Both the position numbers and the translations under genes were made by a program. This document shows, one piece after another, positions 47,181 to 57,043 of a stretch of 64,000 bases of DNA. The stretch is from Saccharomonospora cyanea NA-134 (GTDB taxonomy: Bacteria > Actinomycetota > Actinomycetes > Mycobacteriales > Pseudonocardiaceae). The notes below the pieces were generated by a model. The model saw nothing but the letters and a program-made list of their open reading frames with translations. It was not told the origin of the DNA and searched no databases. The stretch lies in assembly GCF_000244975.1 (NCBI RefSeq), contig NZ_CM001440.1:3022325-3086324 (forward strand), read 5' to 3'. Each line of letters opens with the position of its first letter. Position 1 is the stretch's first letter.

Positions 47181-48620
47181 GTGAGCACGCCTGAGTTCGG
47201 ACAACAGTGGCCCCCACAGACGCCACAGCCGCCACAGCCGCCACCGGACCCCCACTCGCAGGGCTCACCGGGGGCGCCCGCGGCCCCGCAGTACGGCCAG
47301 CCCGGACCGGTGCAGCCTCCGCAGTACGGAGTCCAGCACCACGGAGGCGCCCAGTACACGCAGCCTCAGCCGGGCGTCGTGCTGCCCGGCTCGCAACCGC
47401 CGCAGCGCGGGCGCAAGCGAGGCCTGGTGGTGGGCCTCGTCGTGGCACTCGTGCTCGCCCTGGGCGGTGGCGCGACGTGGTGGGTGCTGTCGGAGCGCGA
47501 GTCGGTGGCCTCGGGCGCGAGCACCCCCGAGGAGGCGGCGAGCCGACTGATCAACGCGCTGGGCAACGGTGACCTGCTGGGTGTCGCGCAGTCCCTGGTT
47601 CCCGGTGAGGCCTCCGCACTCGGAGACCAGCTGCAGGACGGTGTGGACGAGCTCAAGCGGCTCGGCATGCTGAGCCCGGACGCCGATCCGTCGGCGTTCT
47701 CCGGCATCAGCCTCACCGCGAAGAACCTGGTCTTCGACACCGAGGCCACCGAACGCGTCAACGACCGCCTGGCCATCACGAAGCTCACCGGCGGCACGCT
47801 CACCGTCGAGGCGAACCTCGCGGAACTACCGCTGGAGCAGGAGTACCTCGACGCGATGGTCGCCGCCGCGGGCGGAGCGGGCGCGACGTCCGGAAGCCAG
47901 ACCTTCGACATCGGCACACTCGTCCGGCAGTCGGGTGCCCCCATCCGCATCGCGACCGTGAACGTGGACGGCGAGTGGTACCCGAGCCTCTTCCACACCA
48001 TCGCCGACAACGCCCTCGCCTCGGAGGGACTGTCGTGGCCGCAGGAGTCGATCCCGGCCCGCGGCGCCGACTCTCCCACCGAGGCCGTGCGCCAGCTCGT
48101 GCAGGCGGCCTTCGACGCCGATCTGAACCGGGTGATCGAGTTGCTGCCGCCCGACGAGATGGCCGTCCTGCACGACGTGGGCCCGCTGCTGGTGGACGCC
48201 CTCGCCTCCGAGGGCGCGACGCCGTCCGGCATCAAGGTCGTCGACCTGCGGACGGAGAACACCCCGGTCACCAACGGCACCCGGGCGACGCTCACCGCGC
48301 TGACTCTGGAGGCCCCCGGCAAGGGACGGTTGTCCGTCACCAAGGACGGCGGCTGCTACGACCTCACGGCCCCGGAGGGCTCCCAGCGCTTCTGCGGCGC
48401 CGACCTGGCGCAGGCGATCGTCGAGAACGCCGGTCCCGACGTCCCCGTCGCCGGAATCGGGCGGACCATGGAGGTGCTGGCCGAACAGGGTCTCGGCGTG
48501 GTCACCACCGAGGTCGACGGCAAACACTACGTCAGCCCGCTGCGCACCTACGGCGAGTTCGGCCTGGGCCTCTACCGCGAACTCACCCCGGAGGAGTTCA
48601 GGGCGATGCTGCCCGGCTGA
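47181..48620 (+). CDS. Pro-rich membrane protein with two exterior repeats (annotated FliL-like in relatives)
   Basis: A 479-residue protein. Residues 1-80 are Pro/Gln-rich, then one helix (RGLVVGLVVALVLALGGGAT), then an exterior region with two similar halves: STPEEAASRLINALGNGDLL and DSPTEAVRQLVQAAFDADLN each open a domain of about 170 residues. Relatives are sometimes labelled flagellar FliL, but no flagellar gene is here and the label is doubtful. GTG start, 4 bp after the membrane protein gene. A strong hairpin follows. Confidence 0.8.
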   Translation: MSTPEFGQQWPPQTPQPPQPPPDPHSQGSPGAPAAPQYGQPGPVQPPQYGVQHHGGAQYTQPQPGVVLPGSQPPQRGRKRGLVVGLVVALVLALGGGATWWVLSERESVASGASTPEEAASRLINALGNGDLLGVAQSLVPGEASALGDQLQDGVDELKRLGMLSPDADPSAFSGISLTAKNLVFDTEATERVNDRLAITKLTGGTLTVEANLAELPLEQEYLDAMVAAAGGAGATSGSQTFDIGTLVRQSGAPIRIATVNVDGEWYPSLFHTIADNALASEGLSWPQESIPARGADSPTEAVRQLVQAAFDADLNRVIELLPPDEMAVLHDVGPLLVDALASEGATPSGIKVVDLRTENTPVTNGTRATLTALTLEAPGKGRLSVTKDGGCYDLTAPEGSQRFCGADLAQAIVENAGPDVPVAGIGRTMEVLAEQGLGVVTTEVDGKHYVSPLRTYGEFGLGLYRELTPEEFRAMLPG

Positions 48621-48633
48621 CCGACGAGACGAT

Positions 48634-48671
48634 CACGGGCCCGGCTACCACACCTCGGTACCGGGCCCGTG
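48634..48671 (+). terminator. Strong terminator hairpin
   Basis: CACGGGCCCGG and CCGGGCCCGTG form an 11-bp stem, extended by TACC/GGTA with one bulge; the loop is 7 nt. It starts 14 bp past the stop at 48620. Confidence 0.65.
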
Positions 48672-48674
48672 AGC

Positions 48675-48729
48675 TATCCTGACCATGACCAGAAAAAGGA
48701 CAAGCGTACGGTTTAGTGGGCAGGGCTGA
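48675..48729 (+). promoter_or_regulatory. Aconitase promoter and possible upstream ORF
   Basis: TATCCT (48675-48680) is a candidate -10. Just downstream, ATG at 48685 opens a 14-codon frame ending TGA at 48729, about 85 bp before the aconitase start. This could be a regulatory peptide or chance. Confidence 0.3.
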
Positions 48730-48814
48730 AGGGAAGCTCATCTCTGCGGGCGTGATGGGGGTGGGCGACACTCGACCTGCTCCTACCCGAACAACCGCCG
48801 CCACTGGAGTGAAC

Positions 48815-51685
<2,871 letters not shown>

Positions 51686-51711
51686 TCCGACAGCTCGGTA
51701 GGAACGGTCGA

Positions 51712-51752
51712 CACGGCGGCCCACCACGTGATGCGCGTGGTGGGCCGCCGTG
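51712..51752 (+). terminator. Strong terminator after aconitase
   Basis: CACGGCGGCCCACCACG and CGTGGTGGGCCGCCGTG are perfect 17-bp complements around a 7-nt loop, 26 bp after the acnA stop. Confidence 0.75.
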
Positions 51753-51773
51753 CTGTCGAAGGGAGACGGGTTC

Positions 51774-52487
51774 GTGCCGGAGGTCCTGTTGGCGGGCGCG
51801 GCGGTGTTCGCCGGGGCGTTGGTGCAGGGTTCCGTCGGCTACGGCCTGAACCTCGTCGCCGCACCGCTGCTGGCCCTGGTGGATCCCCGGCTGGTCCCGG
51901 TGCCGCTGCTGGTGGTCGCACTGGCTCATGCGGCCCTGGCTCTGGGGCGGGAGTACCGCGACGTCGACTGGCGCGGCGTCGGGTACGTGATGGTGGGTCG
52001 GCTGCCCGGCACGGCGCTGGGCGTGCTGGCGGTGGCGCTGCTCGCGGAGCGCCCGTTCTCGGCGATCGTCGGTGGCGCCGTGCTGGTGTGCGTGCTGCTG
52101 TCGCTGGTGTCGTGGACGCCGAGGCCGACGCCGGGTGCGCTGCTGGTCGCGGGCGTGGCGAGCGGAACGTTCGGCACGGCGTCGTCCATCGGCGGACCAC
52201 CGATCGCCCTGCTCTACCAGCACGAGTCCGGGCCCCGTATCCGAGCCACGCTCGCAGCCTGTTTCGCGGCCGGGTCGTCGCTGTCGCTACTCGCGCTGGG
52301 GCTCGCGGGGCAGATCCACTTCTCACAGCTCACGACCGTGCTGTGGTTGCTGCCGTTCCTCGTCGCGGGTTTCCTGCTCTCCGGACCCGCACGCCGGTTC
52401 CTTCACGGACAACGCATGCGCGTGGCCGTGCTGACCGTCGCGGCCGTCAGCGCGCTCGCCCTGCTCGTCCGCAGCGCCGTGGGGTGA
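51774..52487 (+). CDS. TauE/SafE-family sulfite or anion permease
   Basis: A 237-residue membrane protein with about eight helices. FAGALVQGSVGYGLNLVAAPLL and GVASGTFGTASSIGGPPIALL are the two internally related TauE repeats. The family exports sulfite or organosulfonates, or other anions; the substrate is not shown. The GTG at 51774 has AGGGAG eight bases upstream; the open frame further upstream runs into the acn terminator and is not used. Confidence 0.87.
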   Translation: MPEVLLAGAAVFAGALVQGSVGYGLNLVAAPLLALVDPRLVPVPLLVVALAHAALALGREYRDVDWRGVGYVMVGRLPGTALGVLAVALLAERPFSAIVGGAVLVCVLLSLVSWTPRPTPGALLVAGVASGTFGTASSIGGPPIALLYQHESGPRIRATLAACFAAGSSLSLLALGLAGQIHFSQLTTVLWLLPFLVAGFLLSGPARRFLHGQRMRVAVLTVAAVSALALLVRSAVG

Positions 52488-52505
52488 GGCGCCTCCGCCA
52501 AAGCC

Positions 52506-52542
52506 GCACCTTGCTGCCTCGCACAACGAGGCAGCAAGGTGC
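52506..52542. terminator. Perfect 16-bp bidirectional terminator
   Basis: GCACCTTGCTGCCTCG and CGAGGCAGCAAGGTGC flank a CACAA loop, between the convergent stops at 52487 and 52551. It is the longest of the simple terminators after the acnA one and marks the edge of the atypical segment. Confidence 0.75.
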
Positions 52543-52550
52543 GTCATGAG

Positions 52551-52940
52551 CTACTCCTGTCCGTTACTGTCGAATGTCGATCGCCATCGTTGCACTTCTT
52601 CCACGATCTTTTCCGGGCCGTTTACCACGAAGAACTCACTTGCCCCGGAGCGCAAGTCTACTTTCATCCTCTTTCGCCCCCCACCTCCGAGATATTCGCG
52701 CCACCTTCGTGGAACTACACTGACGTCGATCACATCTTGCCCCAGCGCCCACCATTCTTTTGCAGCAAGCACCTGTTCTGCCTTATTCGGCGAGAATAGG
52801 ATTCGATGACTCGTCAAGTACAATCTTCCGCCAACCAGCCGGAGTGGACTCTGCTTGCGGTTCGCAAGGTATGTCACCAGAACTTTCTCTCCATCGAACG
52901 GAAGGAAGTTCTCGGGGAACCTCAAGTAGGAGTGGGCCAC
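52551..52940 (-). CDS. GRAM/PH-like small protein downstream of the ALF-repeat gene
   Basis: A 129-residue cytosolic protein. LVGGRLYLTSHRILFSPNK is the hallmark strand pair of the GRAM domain, followed by DVIDVSVVPRRWREYLGGGG and VDLRSGASEFFVVNGPEKIV, so a compact PH-like fold that binds lipid or protein is likely. It follows the ALF-repeat gene by 110 bp on the same strand and is more AT-rich than the core genome. A small cytosolic gene after a giant exported protein is the position of an immunity or chaperone gene; that is inference. Confidence 0.75.
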   Translation of the reverse strand: MAHSYLRFPENFLPFDGEKVLVTYLANRKQSPLRLVGGRLYLTSHRILFSPNKAEQVLAAKEWWALGQDVIDVSVVPRRWREYLGGGGRKRMKVDLRSGASEFFVVNGPEKIVEEVQRWRSTFDSNGQE

Positions 52941-53050
52941 AGAAACCGCCTCAGTTTGTCATCATCAGCTTCAAGTTTGTCGCGAGCAAGCAAGGCGGCG
53001 GCGCTAGATCGCCCTATAGACGGACCCAGCGCCGCCTTGCCAGTTAGATA

Positions 53051-54376
53051 TCAGCATTTGAAACCGCCGTATATTCCACCGCCGAGCAGACCTCCGATTC
53101 CGCCGCCGAGCGTCGCCGGCAGTACCCCTGGGCCAGTTAGAAGACTGGTCAGCAGCCCCCCACCTGCACCAGCTGCCGCCCCCGAGGATGCGTAGTCAAG
53201 CGTGCAACTCCACCAGCTTGGCCGTTCTTCTTCAAGCCTACGTTCAACCTCCTCGTTGATGAGCGCCTTAAGTCTCCTCTCTTCCAAGATCTCTTTCGGA
53301 TAACCAGCAACACCCACACAGTAAACGTTGAGGTACGTCTTCGCGAAGCAATCTTCATAGCTTCCGTAATTCGGGTTTTCTTTCATCATGAAGGAGATGA
53401 GAGAACTGAGGTCCGATACCTCGTTCGCCAGCAGTTGGATGTCTTGCTCCGTGATCTCTGGCCGATTCAGTCGTCTCTGCTGGAACTCCTGAAGACGGAG
53501 CGCGATCTCGGCTTGCCGCGCTTCCTCCGCCGCCGCGGCGGCAGCAGCGCCGTCGAGCCCCGCGGCGAGGGCATCCGCGCGTGCTTGCTCAGCCGCATCG
53601 TAAGCGTAGTTGGCGTAGTCCCGGGCATCCCTCGCTGAACGGTATGCCTGGACTGCCGATACATCGGCTGCGCGCGCACTCTGCTTCGCCTCGTTGGCAG
53701 CCTTCTGCGCAGATCTCATCGCCTTCTGTGCTCGCTGGGCAGACGTCGCCGCGCGGGCTGCCGAGTCCTGAGCCTGGCTGGCGAAGTTCGCGGCCTCGGC
53801 CGCCGAACTCTCGGCTTGCCTTCCGTAGTTTGCGGCTTCTTGTGCTGCTCCGCGAGCTTCGGCTGCCGCCTCGGCCGCAAGGCTGGCATCCTGAACCGCC
53901 TGATTGGCCGCTTGCAGACCACGAGCGACAAGCCGGTCCATTTCAGCAGCGTGTGCTACAGCTTGCGCGTCACGCTGTTGGGAAAAATACTGCCCCGAGA
54001 GCACAAACTGCTCAGTCCATCCCGGCGGGCCCTGCAGCGCAGCTTCGGCTGCGGCTTGAGTCCGCGGTCCACCATCGGCCTTGGCCCTAGCGGCGTTGAA
54101 GCGCATGTCATTGTCACGTGCGGCGTACTGGCCTTCGGCGAGGAATTGCCGCACGTCTTCGACGGTACCGTCGAGTGCTGCTTCAGCGGCTTCCGTAGTG
54201 GCCGGTCCGATGGCACTCGCCTTGATACGGGCCGCGGCCAGACGATCGTATGTGTCACGGTTTTCGTAGTCCCGGTCGGCCAAAAACCGGCGTACGTCGG
54301 CATCGGTGCCGTTGAGAGCCTCTTCGGCGGCTCGACGAAGTTCCTCGGGTTCACCAAGTTCGACGAGCGTCGCCAC
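53051..54376 (-). CDS. ALF-repeat protein, 3' segment after frameshift
   Basis: The downstream part of a single frameshifted gene. The longest intact frame from a GTG at 54376 gives 441 residues, but homology continues upstream to 54484 in the same frame (WSRQAAKHALTGTDADVRQW), so it is not an independent start. Content: four ALF repeats (AAEEALNGTDADVRRFLA type), an Ala-rich coiled coil (about residues 150-300), then a tail with EDCFAKTYLNVYCVG and a Gly-rich hydrophobic end LLTGPGVLPATLGGGIGGLL finishing FKC. The tail resembles a membrane-inserting segment and may be the effector part. Confidence 0.75.
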   Translation of the reverse strand: MATLVELGEPEELRRAAEEALNGTDADVRRFLADRDYENRDTYDRLAAARIKASAIGPATTEAAEAALDGTVEDVRQFLAEGQYAARDNDMRFNAARAKADGGPRTQAAAEAALQGPPGWTEQFVLSGQYFSQQRDAQAVAHAAEMDRLVARGLQAANQAVQDASLAAEAAAEARGAAQEAANYGRQAESSAAEAANFASQAQDSAARAATSAQRAQKAMRSAQKAANEAKQSARAADVSAVQAYRSARDARDYANYAYDAAEQARADALAAGLDGAAAAAAAEEARQAEIALRLQEFQQRRLNRPEITEQDIQLLANEVSDLSSLISFMMKENPNYGSYEDCFAKTYLNVYCVGVAGYPKEILEERRLKALINEEVERRLEEERPSWWSCTLDYASSGAAAGAGGGLLTSLLTGPGVLPATLGGGIGGLLGGGIYGGFKC

Positions 54377-54453
54377 CGTTGCACGGTCGTCCTGTGCTGC
54401 AGCTGCTTCGCGTCCGGACGCGAGCCACTGGCGGACGTCGGCGTCGGTACCGG

Positions 54454-56331
54454 TCAGTGCGTGTTTGGCCGCTTGACGACTCCAGGCCCCCCGGTCGAGA
54501 GGATGATGACGGCTGCCCGGCGCCCGTTCGACAACACAGTGTCGTCGTCGGCGTCTGGCGCGGTTGCTGCCGCGAGAAGCTGTATGACTTCGTCGGAAAG
54601 GCGCTGCTGTTCCTCAGCGTCCCAACCCAAGAGATCTTGGTTGGCTCGCCACACGTTCTTGGCTTCTTGGGCCGTGTCGATCAGGTCTTGCTTGTCACGT
54701 TCGACTCTGGCCGCTTCAGCTTGTCGAGCTAGTTCAACAACCTCCTGAGCTTGCGTAGCCGCCGCAACTGAAGAGTTGGCGGCTTCGATCGCAGCATTAG
54801 CGTGCTCGGTGGCTTCCCCAGCCGCGTCGGAAGATTCACCCGCATGGTCAGCAGCCTCGTCAGCCGCATCGGCAGCGCTGTTGGCGTGCCGAGCGGCGGA
54901 TTCTGCTGCCTCCGCGGCATGATTGGCCGCAGTAACAGACCGATTCGCGAGTTTCGCAGCACTATTGGCGGCGGTTTGCGCGCGGGCCGCTTGTTCGTTG
55001 GCCTCCGCGCCTGCAGCCGCTGCCAACCGAGATTGTCTGTCGGCGACGTTCGCATAGTGACTAGCCTCGCTTGCCGCGCTGCCAGCTGCTGCGGCACTAG
55101 CAGCGGCGCTGGCCGCCTCCTGCCCTGCAGTGGCAGCTTGCTGTGCTGCGACACCGGCATAACGGGCCGCTTCAGCGGCCCTCGTCGCTCCTACCGCAGC
55201 GTTACGGGCTACTTGGGCAGCGTTACGTGCAGCCTCAGCCTGTCTCGCGTCCAAAGCCGCTGCTGAGGCGGCCGAGTACGCACGTGCGGCTGCTCCGCCT
55301 GCCATGCTCGCGGCCGAGGCGGCATGTGAGGCAGCGCGGGCCGCGACCCTGGCTGCGTTCTCCGCCGCGTTCGCTGCGCTGATCGCGGTGCGTGCTGCGG
55401 CTGCTGCCTGCCGGGCGGTTTTCGCGGCTTCGCCAGCGGCCGCGGAGGCCTTCCGTGCGTCACCCTGCGCAGCCTCAGTCTCATCTCTCGCTCGCTGCGT
55501 AGCGATCTTGGCCTGCTCCGCTGCCTTGACCGCACGCTCGGTGGCCTGTTCCGCGGCGACGGTGTGCTCGTGGGCCTGCTCACCAGCCTTCTCAGCGCGC
55601 TCGACCAGCTCGGTGACCGTAGCTGTCTCTTCGTCGCGAGCTTGGGCGACTTCCCAGTCATGTTCCAGGAACAGTGTGAGGGCTTCGATCGTGTCGGCGT
55701 CCAGCGCCTCCTCAGCGGCGTCCTGCACATAGGGCCCGCCGGTGGCCTTGGCGCGTGCTACCTGCAGTCGCAAATCGGTGTGATGGGGCTGAACCCACCC
55801 CTCCTGCAGGAACGCCTCGAGCGCCTCCTCCGTGTCGGCATCCAGTGCCTCCTCGGCAGCCTGCTGCACCAACTCCCCACCAGCAGCCTTCGTCTGCGCG
55901 GCGCGGAAACGAAGATCGTTGTGGTAGTAGGACCGGAACTCCTCTTGCAGGAACGACTCCAAAGCTTCAGTCGTGTCAACTTCGAGAACGTCATTGGCCG
56001 CAACCTTCATGGCCGGGCCACCGTTCTCCATCATCCACACCACCCGGTCCCGAAGGTCCTGGTGATGCGCCTGCTCGGCCCCGTTGTCGAGGAACTCCCG
56101 CAGCTCGGCATCGCTGCCCGCCAAAGCCGCACCCGCCGCCTCGCGCATGGCTTCCCCACCCTCAAGCCACATCTGCATGACCGCGGCCCGGTCTTCCGGC
56201 ATGACCGCCCGCGCTTGCGCCAAGGCTGCCGGGGCGGTGCCCACGCTACTCATCAACACACTCAAAACGATACCGAAAATTAATCCCACGCCAATCCCAT
56301 CATGCGATCTTCGGCGCAGGTACGTAACCAT
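54454..56331 (-). CDS. Secreted ALF-repeat/coiled-coil protein, 5' segment before frameshift
   Basis: About 625 residues. A signal peptide (basic MVTYLRRRSHDG, then the helix LIFGIVLSVLMSSVG, with cleavage near PAALAQA) precedes four ALF repeats (EALDADTEEALEAFLQEGW type) and some 300 residues of Ala-rich coiled coil. The frame ends at 54454 a few codons after a G6 tract; a -1 shift there joins it to the next segment for about 1,093 residues in all. The start is ATG 56331 or TTG 56337 (AAAGGG seven bases upstream of the TTG). ALF repeats occur in large exported actinobacterial proteins; the function is unknown. Confidence 0.75.
   Translation of the reverse strand: MVTYLRRRSHDGIGVGLIFGIVLSVLMSSVGTAPAALAQARAVMPEDRAAVMQMWLEGGEAMREAAGAALAGSDAELREFLDNGAEQAHHQDLRDRVVWMMENGGPAMKVAANDVLEVDTTEALESFLQEEFRSYYHNDLRFRAAQTKAAGGELVQQAAEEALDADTEEALEAFLQEGWVQPHHTDLRLQVARAKATGGPYVQDAAEEALDADTIEALTLFLEHDWEVAQARDEETATVTELVERAEKAGEQAHEHTVAAEQATERAVKAAEQAKIATQRARDETEAAQGDARKASAAAGEAAKTARQAAAAARTAISAANAAENAARVAARAASHAASAASMAGGAAARAYSAASAAALDARQAEAARNAAQVARNAAVGATRAAEAARYAGVAAQQAATAGQEAASAAASAAAAGSAASEASHYANVADRQSRLAAAAGAEANEQAARAQTAANSAAKLANRSVTAANHAAEAAESAARHANSAADAADEAADHAGESSDAAGEATEHANAAIEAANSSVAAATQAQEVVELARQAEAARVERDKQDLIDTAQEAKNVWRANQDLLGWDAEEQQRLSDEVIQLLAAATAPDADDDTVLSNGRRAAVIILSTGGPGVVKRPNTH
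54487..54492 (-). other. G6 slip site joining the two ALF-gene segments
   Basis: The coding strand reads ACC GGG GGG CCT. Re-reading one G (-1) continues in the downstream frame as WSRQAAKHAL, restoring an ALF repeat. The site could be a programmed -1 frameshift, transcriptional slippage, a true one-base deletion or a sequencing error. Confidence 0.7.
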
Positions 56332-56432
56332 TTTCAAAACGTGACCCTTTCGTAACAAATGCACTGCCATCGCGTTCGCCAATACTTCAGGGCAGCCTTA
56401 ACAACAGCAATCGGCTTTATGGGGGACAGCCG

Positions 56433-56450
56433 GGTGATAGAGATCACCCT
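56433..56450. promoter_or_regulatory. GGGTGAT-N4-ATCACCC palindrome in the divergent ALF / secreted-protein gap
   Basis: A perfect inverted repeat with 7-bp arms in the 180-bp gap between the ALF gene (minus) and the secreted-protein gene (plus). It is a candidate operator shared by both sides of the segment. No regulator gene lies within the segment. Confidence 0.45.
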
Positions 56451-56511
56451 CATTCCCACTGGCGCGCACACCTACGTCGAGATGCGTTCATAACCGTTCC
56501 TGGGGAAGATC

Positions 56512-57015
56512 ATGCGGAGTAACATGAGACACCGATTGAAGTTCCATTCAGCTCTAATATTGACCACTGCCGCCGCATTAACAGCTGGCGTGGCAGGCGC
56601 GACACCGGAAAACGACAATGGTCCAACAATGGAGTCCATTTCTGAAACCCCACCACCTGCGGTCGAAGATTACTATTATCCGGGCGCCGATCAGATCTTT
56701 TCCGATAGAGGAATTCGACTTATTCAAGGTGACGGGAATATCGTTTTGGTCGACTGCACCACCGACGTCGACGTTATCCGGGTGGACAGTGTCACTGTCG
56801 GCAGTTCCTGTTATCAGGTGATCGGCGAACGTGGTTGGCTCACGATGGAGATTCCTCGCGTTTATCTCGTCCAGGCAGACGACCACAACGTGGCAGGCCG
56901 GATCACAGTGGACGACGAGGTCCAGGCCATCGACCTCGCTCCCGGCGAACACACACCGGTAGGTGAATCCGACGACGGCAACCCGGCGACCTTGATCGAG
57001 CTGCACGCCTCATAA
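56512..57015 (+). CDS. Small secreted protein preceding the protease-like gene
   Basis: A 167-residue protein with a signal peptide (basic start, LILTTAAALTAGVAGA, then cleavage before TPEND). The mature part of about 135 residues is acidic, beta-rich in appearance, with two cysteines (VDCTTD and SSCYQ) likely in a disulfide. I recognise no family. ATG 56512 and ATG 56524 (GGAG before it) are both possible. It is 28 bp upstream of the trypsin-fold gene and probably co-transcribed; it could be a partner or inhibitor of it. The coding sequence is clearly more AT-rich than neighbours. Confidence 0.75.
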   Translation: MRSNMRHRLKFHSALILTTAAALTAGVAGATPENDNGPTMESISETPPPAVEDYYYPGADQIFSDRGIRLIQGDGNIVLVDCTTDVDVIRVDSVTVGSSCYQVIGERGWLTMEIPRVYLVQADDHNVAGRITVDDEVQAIDLAPGEHTPVGESDDGNPATLIELHAS

Positions 57016-57043
57016 CCCCATCATCGTCTAGACGAGGAGCTTC

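Noticed and set aside
47181-48620. Flagellar FliL
   Set aside because: It has only a single N-terminal helix in common. The size, repeats and neighbourhood do not fit flagellar function.
54500-55600. Dense short repeats that could be mistaken for a tandem or CRISPR-like array
   Set aside because: The periodicity is codon-level Ala-rich coiled coil (GCN-heavy heptads) in the ALF gene. There is no constant repeat with unique spacers.
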